Source: Clostridium cibarium (lineage in GTDB: Bacteria; Bacillota; Clostridia; Clostridiales; Clostridiaceae). Taken from it: DNA of 64,000 bases. Made by a program: the position numbers and the translations under genes. Numbering within the stretch: the first letter of the stretch is position 1; each line of letters starts with the position of its first letter. The stretch is taken from the NCBI RefSeq assembly GCF_014836335.1, contig NZ_JACSRA010000026.1, positions 1-64,000 on the forward strand, given 5' to 3'. The notes under the pieces are model-generated. The model did not search any database. It was not told where the DNA came from and saw nothing but the letters and a program-made list of their open reading frames with translations. Positions 1-8,162 of this stretch are shown in pieces.

Positions 1-73
1 GTTGATAGGTCAGAGGTGTAAGTGTGGTAACATATTTAGCTGACTGATACTAATAGGTCGAGGGCTTGACCAA
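1..73 (+). rRNA. 23S rRNA, 3' end (partial)
   Basis: The first ~70 bases match the conserved 3' end of bacterial 23S rRNA, including the ACTAATAGGTCGAGGGCTTG tract at about 49-68. The gene enters from the left edge and its exact 3' end is approximate. No 5S gene follows before the tRNA at 138, although 16S-23S-5S-tRNA is the common order in clostridia. The 5S may lie upstream of this operon or be missing from it. Confidence 0.93.
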
Positions 74-111
74 ATAAGATACAGGAATACAACAAGGAAC
101 TATGTGCAATT

Positions 112-130
112 TTCAGAGAATAACTCTGAA
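112..130 (+). other. Stem-loop in rRNA-tRNA spacer
   Basis: A perfect 7-bp stem, TTCAGAG/CTCTGAA with loop AATAA, sits between 23S and tRNA-Asn. No T-run follows, so it is more likely an RNA-processing structure of the rrn transcript than a terminator. The role is inferred. Confidence 0.5.
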
Positions 131-137
131 TAAATGT

Positions 138-212
<75 letters not shown>

Positions 213-224
213 TTTTTTTTATAG

Positions 225-251
225 GTAATAGTGAAACTATTGCTTTTTTTT
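225..251 (+). terminator. Terminator of rrn-tRNA operon
   Basis: A short hairpin (GTAATAGT / ACTATTGC, loop GAA, one G-T pair) is followed by eight T residues, just after tRNA-Asn. Confidence 0.75.
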
Positions 252-306
252 GTTGTTTAGGAGAATTTATTTAGTAAATTTGTAAGATATATTTATAATT
301 TACATA

Positions 307-335
307 TGGAGTATGGAAATGAAAAGATGTATAAT
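307..335 (+). promoter_or_regulatory. Putative promoter of first deacetylase gene
   Basis: TGGAGT (307-312), a 17-bp spacer and TATAAT (330-335). The same two hexamers with the same spacing recur before the paralogous gene (1526-1554), which supports function. The -35 match to TTGACA is poor, so an activator or an alternative sigma factor is possible. Confidence 0.55.
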
Positions 336-376
336 TATCAGTGTAAAGTAATTGATAATAAGAAGGATATACATGT

Positions 377-1366
377 ATGGAGATGTATAAAATGAAAAAA
401 AGAATTATAAACCAGAGAAGAGACAGATATAAAAAATTTACAAAGAAAAGAATTGTTTTAACTGTAGCCATTGTGGTAGTGATTATTGGAAGTGGATTTA
501 TTGGAAAAGTAAAGTTCGAAAGAGATCAAGATAAGATCTATACAAAAGCGGAAGTAGTAGAAGATTCTACAGCCAAAGATGGAACGAAAGTGGATAATAG
601 TAGTAAGAAGGAAGCTTTAGAAGATAGTAATGGATATATATCATTAGATAAGGACCCAAATGCTGAAGATGTAATAACAGTGTTTCATACTACGGAGAAG
701 CTACTAAAGAATGAAATACATTATCCAGTACGTACGGATGGAAAGAAAGTTGCATATTTGACTTTTGATGATGGTCCATCTACAACAAATACACCTAAGG
801 TATTAGATATATTGAAGGAGAATGGAATTAAGGCTACTTTTTTTATAATGGGAAAACAGTTAGACAGTAGTGAAGAAGCAAAGAATATATTAAAAAGAAC
901 TGCATCAGAAGGACATGCAATAGGAAATCATACCTATTGCCATGATTATAATTATTTATACCCAAGTAGAATTATTAATGTAAATAATTTTATGAGTGAT
1001 ATAGAAAAATGTAATGAATCTTTAAAAAACGTTTTAGGTAAAGACTTTTCAACAAGAGCAATAAGATTTCCTGGGGGATATTGGTCTTGGGAAGGTAGAG
1101 GAAATATAAGACCTATAATTGATCAAGATGGTTACGCAATTATTGATTGGAATAGTTTATCAGAAGATGCTCAGGGAAAACCAAACAAAACTGCAGAAGA
1201 ATTAGTTCAAACAACTAAGACAAATTTAGATAAGTTGGGACCAAATGCAGATAGTGTAATATTTTTAATGCATGACACTTATGGCAAAGAGGAAACAGCC
1301 AATTCATTGCAACAAATAATAAATATTTTTAAGGAAAAAGGTTTCGAGTTTAGAACAATTAAATAA
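377..1366 (+). CDS. Membrane-anchored polysaccharide deacetylase (NodB domain)
   Basis: A 329-residue protein with a basic N-terminus, one transmembrane anchor at about residues 26-44, a linker, then a carbohydrate esterase family 4 (NodB) domain. Family motifs visible are TFDDGPS (129-135, metal-binding/catalytic Asp131-Asp132), HTYCH (His185, His189), RFPGG (from Arg230) and LMHD (His299). It should remove N-acetyl groups from peptidoglycan or another surface glycan outside the membrane. The substrate cannot be told from sequence. The ATG at 377 is preferred over that at 392: AGAAGG sits 10 bases upstream, and it gives an N-terminus exactly as long as that of the adjacent paralogue. Its own terminator follows. 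Confidence 0.9.
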   Translation: MEMYKMKKRIINQRRDRYKKFTKKRIVLTVAIVVVIIGSGFIGKVKFERDQDKIYTKAEVVEDSTAKDGTKVDNSSKKEALEDSNGYISLDKDPNAEDVITVFHTTEKLLKNEIHYPVRTDGKKVAYLTFDDGPSTTNTPKVLDILKENGIKATFFIMGKQLDSSEEAKNILKRTASEGHAIGNHTYCHDYNYLYPSRIINVNNFMSDIEKCNESLKNVLGKDFSTRAIRFPGGYWSWEGRGNIRPIIDQDGYAIIDWNSLSEDAQGKPNKTAEELVQTTKTNLDKLGPNADSVIFLMHDTYGKEETANSLQQIINIFKEKGFEFRTIK

Positions 1367-1380
1367 AGAATATTTGAAGA

Positions 1381-1413
1381 AAAGTTATCTTGTAGAAGTA
1401 GATAACTTTTTTG
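1381..1413 (+). terminator. Rho-independent terminator
   Basis: A 9-bp stem AAAGTTATC/GATAACTTT with an 11-base loop and a T-run, between the two deacetylase genes. Each copy is therefore probably a separate transcription unit. Confidence 0.8.
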
Positions 1414-1525
1414 TTTTTAATATGATATTATAGTAAGTTTTATAAGATAGTATAAAGTTTTTCATAAACTTAGGTTAAGGAAAAATTTATTAATAAGTTT
1501 GTAATATATATTTAATATATATTTG

Positions 1526-1554
1526 TGGAGTGTAAACCCATGAGGAGGTATAAT
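1526..1554 (+). promoter_or_regulatory. Putative promoter of second deacetylase gene
   Basis: TGGAGT (1526-1531), 17 bp, TATAAT (1549-1554). This is the duplicate of the arrangement at 307-335. Flanking leader sequence is also recognisably similar between the two copies. Confidence 0.55.
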
Positions 1555-1591
1555 TATTAGTGGTAAACAATACTTAAAGAGGTGTGAAAAT

Positions 1592-2560
1592 ATGGGGAAA
1601 CATAGGAGAAGAAAAAGTAACGTACAGCAAAAAAGAAATAGACGTGAAGAAACTAAAAAAAAGAAAGTTGTTTTGTTTATAGTAATCATAGTAGCTATTG
1701 TTGGTGGAGGATTTCTGGCAAAGATTAAGTTTGAAGGGGACAAGGATAAGATTTATACAAAGGCAGAAATAGTAGAAAGCTCTGAAACATCAAACGAGTC
1801 AAAAGTAGAAGAACCTATCTTGGACAATACAGGATATACAGCATTAGAGAAAGATCCAAATGCTGATGATGCGATTTCATTAGAAAAGATAGTAAGACCT
1901 AAGTCCTTTCCAGTGCGTACAGATGGTAAAAAAGTTGTCTATTTAACATTTGATGATGGACCCTCTACAACCAATACGCCTAAGATATTAGATATATTGA
2001 AAGAAAATAATATAAAGGCTTCATTTATGATAATGGGAAAAAATGCAGAGAAGTCTGAGGAATCAAAAGAAATATTAAGGAGAACTGTGAAAGAAGGACA
2101 TGCTATAGGTAACCATACTTACGGTCATGATTATAATTACTTATATCCTTATTCGGGGAAAGTTAGAGTTTTAAATGTTAATAACTTTATGGCAGATGTG
2201 GATAAGTGTAATCAAACTCTAAAAAGTATATTGGGGAAAGATTTTTCAACTAGAGTAATAAGGTTCCCAGGGGGGTTTACTTCGTGGAGAGGTACTGATA
2301 AGATTAAACCTATTATGGAGCAAAAAGGTTACGCAAGTATAGATTGGAATGCTGAAACAAAAGATTCTGAAGGAAAACCAAAGAATGCAGATGAATTATT
2401 TCAAGTATGCAAAAAAGATCTTCAAATATTAGGGCCCAATGCTGATAGTGTTATTATATTAATGCATGATACTTATGGAAAAGGAGAAACTGTTAATGCA
2501 TTGCAAAGGATAATAGATATGTTTAAGGAAAAAGGCTTTGAATTTAGAACAATGAAATAG
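1592..2560 (+). CDS. Membrane-anchored polysaccharide deacetylase, paralogue
   Basis: A 322-residue paralogue of the preceding gene, similar over its whole length. It has a basic N-terminus, a transmembrane anchor at about 26-45, a shorter linker and a NodB domain with TFDDGPS (119-125), HTYGH (His175, His179), RFPGG and LMHD. The ribosome binding site AAAGAGGTG precedes the ATG at 1592. The linker between anchor and domain is where the copies differ most, while the catalytic motifs are intact in both. Peptidoglycan or surface-glycan deacetylation is the family role; the specific substrate is unknown. Confidence 0.9.
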   Translation: MGKHRRRKSNVQQKRNRREETKKKKVVLFIVIIVAIVGGGFLAKIKFEGDKDKIYTKAEIVESSETSNESKVEEPILDNTGYTALEKDPNADDAISLEKIVRPKSFPVRTDGKKVVYLTFDDGPSTTNTPKILDILKENNIKASFMIMGKNAEKSEESKEILRRTVKEGHAIGNHTYGHDYNYLYPYSGKVRVLNVNNFMADVDKCNQTLKSILGKDFSTRVIRFPGGFTSWRGTDKIKPIMEQKGYASIDWNAETKDSEGKPKNADELFQVCKKDLQILGPNADSVIILMHDTYGKGETVNALQRIIDMFKEKGFEFRTMK

Positions 2561-2569
2561 TTATAAAAA

Positions 2570-2604
2570 AAATTTATCTTTAAATTAAGATAGATTTTTT
2601 TTTT
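2570..2604 (+). terminator. Rho-independent terminator
   Basis: An imperfect 11-bp stem (AAATTTATCTT / AAGATAGATTT) runs into a long T tract, right after the second deacetylase gene. Confidence 0.7.
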
Positions 2605-2637
2605 AGATTAATATTTGGAGTTAGATTAACAAAAAAA

Positions 2638-2646
2638 TGGTATAAT
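2638..2646 (+). promoter_or_regulatory. Extended -10 promoter of tldD-tldE
   Basis: TGGTATAAT is a perfect extended -10 element, 40 bases before the tldD start. No convincing -35 hexamer is seen. The same TGGTATAAT occurs before wecB and thlA in this window. Confidence 0.6.
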
Positions 2647-2686
2647 ACTAATAAAATATATTAGTTTATGAGATTGGAGGAAAAAA

Positions 2687-4069
2687 ATGATATCAAGAGA
2701 CATAGCATCAACTATATTATCAAAGTGCCTTATTACAGGTGGAGATTTTGCAGAAATATTTGAGGAGAATTCCATTAGCAATGGAATTGGTATTATAGAT
2801 AACAGAGTAGAAAATGCGCTAGGGGGAAGATCTTACGGAGTTGGTATAAGGATATTTAAGGGCCTTAAGAGTGTATATGCTTATACTAATGACAGCTCAA
2901 CTAATGGATTATTAGATACAGCTTATAAAGCAGCATTAGCTTTAGGCGAGTTGAAAGAAGAGAAAAGCATAATATTAAATAATATAGTAGAAATAAATAA
3001 TGTGCATAAGATAAAGAAGTATCCCAATGTAGTAGGGTATGATAAGAAAATAGATATAATGAAAATTGCATATAAAAATGCAAAGGAATTTAATTCAGCT
3101 ATCTCCCAAGTAAGTGTATCATACTTAGATAAAGATCAAAAAATACTTGTTGCTAATACAGAAGGTATATATGCTGAAGATAGAAGAGTTAGAACTAGAC
3201 TTGCAATAAGTGCTATAGCATCAAAGGGAAATGAAAATCAAACAGGCTTTGAAGGACCAGGAGCACATAAGGGATTTGAATTATTTGAAGAAATAGATCC
3301 AGCATACTATGGAAGAGAAGCAGCAAGAACAGCTTATACAATGCTAAATGCAAAGAATTGTCCTGCAGGTAATATGATGGTGGCAATTGATAGCGGATTT
3401 GGTGGTGTAATATTCCATGAGGCTTGTGGACATTCGTTAGAGGCAACATCAGTAGCTAAAGGAAATTCTGTATTTTCTAATAAATTAGGTGAACAAATAG
3501 CATCAACTAAAGTTACAGCAATAGATGATGGAACAATTCCAAATTCGTGGGGATCAATAAACATAGATGATGAAGGAAATTTAGCTAGGAAAAATGTTTT
3601 AATTGAGAATGGAATATTAAAATCTTATATGATAGATAAACTTAATGGTAGAAGAATGGGCATGAGTCCAACAGGAAATTCTCGTAGACAGAGCTATAAA
3701 TTTGCTCCAACTTCAAGAATGACAAATACTTATATAGCCAATGGAGATGATAAACCAGAAGATATTATTAAGTCTATGTCTGATGGCTTGTATGCGAAAA
3801 AACTTGGTGGGGGATCAGTAAATCCGGTTACAGGAGAATTTAACTTTGCTGTTTCAGAAGGGTATATTGTAAAAAATGGAGAAATTCAAGAACCTGTTAG
3901 AGGCGCTAGTCTGATAGGAAAAGGCAGCGAAGTATTAATGAATATAGATATGGTTGGAAGTAATTTACTTCAGTCTCAAGGCATGTGCGGGTCAGTTTCA
4001 GGTAGTATTCCAGTAAATGTTGGGCAACCTATGATAAGGGTTAAAAAAATGACAGTTGGTGGAAGATAG
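2687..4069 (+). CDS. tldD: TldD-type metalloprotease subunit
   Basis: A 460-residue TldD/PmbA-family protein. The zinc site HEACGH (HExxxH, His244, Glu245, His249) and the glycine-rich C-terminal segment with Cys434 mark it as the catalytic TldD-type subunit. In the known E. coli complex, TldD and TldE form a heterodimer that degrades unfolded peptides and trims leader peptides of modified peptides. A GGAGG site precedes the ATG at 2687. It is followed after 12 bases by the partner gene. No peptide-maturation genes lie nearby, so the substrate here is unknown. Confidence 0.9.
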   Translation: MISRDIASTILSKCLITGGDFAEIFEENSISNGIGIIDNRVENALGGRSYGVGIRIFKGLKSVYAYTNDSSTNGLLDTAYKAALALGELKEEKSIILNNIVEINNVHKIKKYPNVVGYDKKIDIMKIAYKNAKEFNSAISQVSVSYLDKDQKILVANTEGIYAEDRRVRTRLAISAIASKGNENQTGFEGPGAHKGFELFEEIDPAYYGREAARTAYTMLNAKNCPAGNMMVAIDSGFGGVIFHEACGHSLEATSVAKGNSVFSNKLGEQIASTKVTAIDDGTIPNSWGSINIDDEGNLARKNVLIENGILKSYMIDKLNGRRMGMSPTGNSRRQSYKFAPTSRMTNTYIANGDDKPEDIIKSMSDGLYAKKLGGGSVNPVTGEFNFAVSEGYIVKNGEIQEPVRGASLIGKGSEVLMNIDMVGSNLLQSQGMCGSVSGSIPVNVGQPMIRVKKMTVGGR

Positions 4070-4081
4070 GAGGTAAAAGCT

Positions 4082-5425
4082 ATGGAGTTCAAAGAATTTA
4101 AAGATTTATTATTTAGCAAAGCAAAAAAAGAAGGCTTTGCTGAATGTGAGATATATTTTAGCGATAGAGAGAATTTAAGTATATCAGTATATAATGAAGA
4201 AGTGGAGAAGTATAATTTAAATAAGACTTTTGGGCTTTCTTTTAGAGGAAAAATAAATGAAAAAATGGGATATTCATATACAGAAATTCTAGATGATGAT
4301 GCTATTGATATGCTAATAAAGAATGCTAAAGAGGGAGCCAGCGCTATAGAGAGCGAAGATGTTCAATTTATTTATGATGGAGACAAAGAATATAGTGAAG
4401 TTAGAACATACTCAAAAGATTTGGAGAATATTGATGCAGAGAAGTTAATACAAATTGCTTTAGATATGGAAAAAGAAGCGAAGAAGGAATCTGATAAGGT
4501 CGTAAATATAGGTGCATGTAGTGTAGGTTATGGAAATTCATATTATGGGATTTACAACACTAAAGGGCTTGAATTAACGAACAAAGTTAATCTTCTTACA
4601 GCTTATGTAGTACCTATCATAGAAGTTGATGGTGAAAAATACGATGGTACAGGTTACGTAACGGCTAATTCAATAGAAGAAGTTGATGCGAAAAAGATAG
4701 CTAAGGAAGGAGTAGAGGAGGCTTTAGCTAGAGTTAATGGAAAATCATTAGAGTCAGGAAAATATAAGACTATTATTAATAATGAAGCAATGGTGTCATT
4801 ATTAAGCGCATTTTCAGGAGTTTTTGATGGTGATGCGGCTCAAAAAGGACTTTCTTTACTAAAAGGAAAGGAAGGCGAAACAATTGCTTCTGATATTTTA
4901 ACAATAGTAGATAATCCACTTTTAGATAATGGATTGGCATCTACTCCATTTGATGATGAAGGAGTAGCAACTTTTAAGAAGGAAGTTATATCAAAAGGAA
5001 AACTTGTTACGTTGCTTCATAATTTAAAGACTGCAAATAAAGCTGGGATAAAGACTACTGGAAATGGGTTTAAAGGATCTTATGCATCTACTGTTGGAAT
5101 TTCTCCTACAAACTTCTATATTGAAAAAGGTAGTGATACCCTTGAAGAACTTATTAAATATTTAGGTGAAGGATTAATTGTAACTGAGTTTGCTGGACTT
5201 CATTCAGGAGCTAATATGGTTACAGGAGATTTTTCTCTAGCAGCGAAGGGATTCTATATTGAAGGTGGGAAAAAATCTTATCCAGTTGAACAAATAACTG
5301 TGGCAGGAAATTATTTTGAGTTATTGAAATCTATTGAGAAGATAGGAAATGACTTGAAGTTTCCAATGAGTAGCGTGGGATCACCTTCGGTTATTATTAA
5401 AGAACTTTCTGTAGCAGGAGAATAG
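4082..5425 (+). CDS. tldE: TldE/PmbA-type protease partner subunit
   Basis: A 447-residue TldD/PmbA-family protein without the HExxxH motif of its neighbour, as expected for the non-catalytic TldE (PmbA) partner. The conserved C-terminal region with NMVTGDFS and the glycine-rich stretch near the end supports the family. Its GGAGG site lies in the 12-base gap after tldD, so the two are co-transcribed and probably made in equal amounts. It most likely completes the heterodimeric protease and shapes the peptide channel. Confidence 0.88.
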   Translation: MEFKEFKDLLFSKAKKEGFAECEIYFSDRENLSISVYNEEVEKYNLNKTFGLSFRGKINEKMGYSYTEILDDDAIDMLIKNAKEGASAIESEDVQFIYDGDKEYSEVRTYSKDLENIDAEKLIQIALDMEKEAKKESDKVVNIGACSVGYGNSYYGIYNTKGLELTNKVNLLTAYVVPIIEVDGEKYDGTGYVTANSIEEVDAKKIAKEGVEEALARVNGKSLESGKYKTIINNEAMVSLLSAFSGVFDGDAAQKGLSLLKGKEGETIASDILTIVDNPLLDNGLASTPFDDEGVATFKKEVISKGKLVTLLHNLKTANKAGIKTTGNGFKGSYASTVGISPTNFYIEKGSDTLEELIKYLGEGLIVTEFAGLHSGANMVTGDFSLAAKGFYIEGGKKSYPVEQITVAGNYFELLKSIEKIGNDLKFPMSSVGSPSVIIKELSVAGE

Positions 5426-5430
5426 AGATA

Positions 5431-5471
5431 AAAAAGCTTTCCATAGGACTTATTCCTATGGAAAGCTTTTT
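5431..5471. terminator. Bidirectional terminator between tldE and ltaS
   Basis: A perfect 18-bp stem (5431-5448 / 5454-5471) with a 5-base loop. It has A-rich and T-rich flanks on both sides, so it can stop both convergent transcripts. Confidence 0.92.
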
Positions 5472-5476
5472 GTTAG

Positions 5477-7342
5477 CTATTTATTATTATTAAAATAATC
5501 TGATCTTATCATTTTATCTGATAATTCTAATGAATTTTTCAATTGTTTTTCATCTTCAGCTGTAAGATCAATTCCTTTTACTGTTCCGTTTGTAATTATA
5601 GCATAGTTTCTATTAGTGTTTAAAAGATTTCTTCCAAGTGCAGTATTTTCGTACTTGCTGCTATCAATACCTAACATATAAAGTGCCGTAGGCATTATAT
5701 CAATTTGTCCACCAATAGTATCAAATGTTTTACTCTGCTTTATATTTTTGTCATAAATTATAAATGGTACAGTTGGTTCACCATTATTAACATACCAATC
5801 TTCCTTATTAGTTAAACTATTAATGCTATGGTCATAGTATTTATGAACTCCAGTATGATCGCCAGTAATTATTACTGTTGTATTATCAAGAAGCCCTTCT
5901 TTGTCTAATGTACTTAAGAAGTTACCAATTTGAGCATCAGTGTAATGAACACTTTCAAAATATCCACCAAGTTCACTAGCATTAAGTTCATTATCAAGAG
6001 ATAATTGTCTTAGCTCGGCTGGTAGGTCAAATGGCCCGTGGCTTGTTAATGTAATAGTATGAGCATAAAATGGTGAATTTAGTGCTTTAAGTTTAGGAAC
6101 TACCTGTTCAAAATAACTCTTATCGCTAATTCCCATTCCAATTTGATCACTTATATCGAAGGAGAAGGAATCAACAAATGTTTTAAATCCTATACCACCT
6201 TTAAGTGCATTAGCATAGTTCCAGAATGAACCTTTATCAGGATGAATTGATATTGGATCATATCCTTGAGCTTCAAGAATCTTTGGTAAAGAATTAAAAT
6301 TAGCATTTGGATATCTAAAGAATGTGCCACCTCTTCTAAGTGGAAGCATTGAAGTATTTATCATTAAATCACAATCAGAGCTTGTACCCTCGTTAACCTG
6401 TTCATAAATATGAGGAAAATAAAATCCTTTACTAATTATGTTATCAAGGTTAGGTGTGATTTTTTTACCATTGATTTCTTTGCCGATTAAGAAGCTTTCA
6501 AGTGATTCTACTTGTATAACAAGCAAATTCTTACCTTTAGATATTCCAGCATATTCATTGTCAGGTAAAGATTCTTTTTTCCAGCTATAGTAATCATTAA
6601 TAGATGCTTTTTCTTCATCAGTAAGAGTATAAGGTCTTGAATCTTTGTATACAGTATAAAGGTCTTTTAAGTGATATCCAATTGAAGAAAAATACTTAGA
6701 AGTATTAGTTGGATCATAATCATCAAATAAATAAGCATTACTTACATCTTTGTTATGTAATACATCTAAATTAAAAGGAATATATCCTATAAATAACAAT
6801 GGAACAATAAATGTAAAGCAAAATGATTTAACAGCTCTTTTTGGAGCTTCTTTATAACTTTTTCTTGTGAAATATACATATACACCAAGTATAATTAAGT
6901 CCAAAAATAAGATGAAATCATACTTACTTAACATAGATAAAACTGTACCACCTAAGTGATCAAGGTTAGCAGTTTGAGATAATATTAAAACTGAAGGGAC
7001 TGTTAAAAATCCTCTGAAGTACATAACATCTAGTAGTGTTAATAATGTTATGAAAATATCTATTATAAATATAAATATTATTCTTCCTTTTCCTTTAAAA
7101 AGTAAAGAAAAACTTAAAAATAATAGAGCAAATGCTAAGTAATATGAAAAGAAATACTGAGATTTCGAAAGTCCTAGCATAAAATCAAAGTCATATGGAT
7201 TATGGTTTTGTATAAAACTTTGAAGAACTATACCTTTAAAAATTATTCCGACAATAGGTATTAGAAACAATCCAAGTTTTATATATGTATGTTTTGTTGT
7301 TGAAATAAAATAATTTCTAATTTTATAAAGTAAGTTAAACAT
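5477..7342 (-). CDS. ltaS: Lipoteichoic acid synthase family protein
   Basis: A 621-residue protein with about five N-terminal transmembrane segments (roughly residues 20-190) and an extracellular sulfatase-fold domain. LtaS enzymes transfer glycerol phosphate from phosphatidylglycerol onto a growing lipoteichoic acid chain. Active-site positions visible are Glu in QVESLES, the nucleophile Thr320 in EGTSSD, and Asp-His in TGDHTG. The start at 7342 is chosen because GAGGTG lies at the right distance; an upstream in-frame ATG at 7366 has no such site. It is monocistronic, with its own promoter and a shared terminator. Another phosphoglycerol transferase of the family is possible. Confidence 0.88.
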   Translation of the reverse strand: MFNLLYKIRNYFISTTKHTYIKLGLFLIPIVGIIFKGIVLQSFIQNHNPYDFDFMLGLSKSQYFFSYYLAFALLFLSFSLLFKGKGRIIFIFIIDIFITLLTLLDVMYFRGFLTVPSVLILSQTANLDHLGGTVLSMLSKYDFILFLDLIILGVYVYFTRKSYKEAPKRAVKSFCFTFIVPLLFIGYIPFNLDVLHNKDVSNAYLFDDYDPTNTSKYFSSIGYHLKDLYTVYKDSRPYTLTDEEKASINDYYSWKKESLPDNEYAGISKGKNLLVIQVESLESFLIGKEINGKKITPNLDNIISKGFYFPHIYEQVNEGTSSDCDLMINTSMLPLRRGGTFFRYPNANFNSLPKILEAQGYDPISIHPDKGSFWNYANALKGGIGFKTFVDSFSFDISDQIGMGISDKSYFEQVVPKLKALNSPFYAHTITLTSHGPFDLPAELRQLSLDNELNASELGGYFESVHYTDAQIGNFLSTLDKEGLLDNTTVIITGDHTGVHKYYDHSINSLTNKEDWYVNNGEPTVPFIIYDKNIKQSKTFDTIGGQIDIMPTALYMLGIDSSKYENTALGRNLLNTNRNYAIITNGTVKGIDLTAEDEKQLKNSLELSDKMIRSDYFNNNK

Positions 7343-7408
7343 GAAACACCTCTCTTTAATAAGCATTAATAATTTTTAATCAATTATTAATTAACCTTTA
7401 ACAATTAT

Positions 7409-7436
7409 ATTATAATTGATAGTTCCAATCAAACAA
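7409..7436 (-). promoter_or_regulatory. Putative promoter of ltaS
   Basis: On the minus strand, TTGTTT (7431-7436), 16 bp, TATAAT (7409-7414). A second overlapping TATAAT lies 5 bp further downstream. Confidence 0.5.
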
Positions 7437-7481
7437 ATTCAATAAAATAATTGTAAGAAATGTTTAATAAAATTGTAAAAA

Positions 7482-7490
7482 TGATATAAT
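7482..7490 (+). promoter_or_regulatory. Extended -10 promoter of yedF
   Basis: TGATATAAT, an extended -10 element, lies 48 bases before the yedF start. No clear -35 is present. Confidence 0.45.
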
Positions 7491-7538
7491 TGTATAAAGA
7501 TTAGTTTTCATAAGAAAAATATTGTACGAGGTGAGAGT

Positions 7539-8111
7539 ATGAAGAAAATTGATTGCACGGGTCTTCAATGTCCTACACCTGTATCGAAGGTGAAAAAATA
7601 TTTTGATTCAATAGGTGAAGGTGAAGCAATTGTCTTACTAGACAATGAGATAGCAAATGGGAATGTAACAAGATATGCTATGAGCCATGGTTATCATGTG
7701 GAATCTAGAGAAAAAGATAGTGTATATGAGGTAGTTATAGAAAAACGAGGATGTTTAGAAATTCTTGAAGAAGAGAAGAAAGTCTCTATCTTAATATCAT
7801 CAGATAAATTGGGTGAAGGCAATGATAAAGTAGGAGATACATTAATGATGAGGTACATAGATGTGATTAGTGAAGAGGAAAAGTTGCCTACAGCTTTAAT
7901 ATTTCTGAATTCTGGGGTTAGATTAGTATGCGAAGGTTCTAAAGTTATAGAAGGAATAAAGTTGTTAGAAGAAAAGAGAGTTAAAATATATTGTTCAGCA
8001 ACATGCTTAAAAGATTACAAATTAGATGATAAGTTATTAATAGGTAAAAGAGTGGATATGACTGAAATTGTTGAAATTATGAATTCAGCAGAGAATCTTA
8101 TCAAATTATAG
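7539..8111 (+). CDS. yedF: YedF: TusA-like plus DsrE-like sulfurtransferase protein
   Basis: A 190-residue two-domain protein. Residues 1-70 are a TusA-like domain with the CPxP motif (Cys11-Pro-Thr-Pro14). Residues about 85-190 resemble a DsrE-type domain with a late Cys pair. This architecture is annotated as a sulfurtransferase-like selenium metabolism protein, often near selD. No selD, selenocysteine genes or other selenium genes lie nearby here, so only persulfide or selenium carrier chemistry can be suggested. It is followed by an FAD oxidoreductase gene, probably in the same transcript. Confidence 0.85.
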   Translation: MKKIDCTGLQCPTPVSKVKKYFDSIGEGEAIVLLDNEIANGNVTRYAMSHGYHVESREKDSVYEVVIEKRGCLEILEEEKKVSILISSDKLGEGNDKVGDTLMMRYIDVISEEEKLPTALIFLNSGVRLVCEGSKVIEGIKLLEEKRVKIYCSATCLKDYKLDDKLLIGKRVDMTEIVEIMNSAENLIKL

Positions 8112-8162
8112 ATTTACATAAAATTTTTTAGGATGCTTAATGTGTTATAAGGAGGAAGCCTA

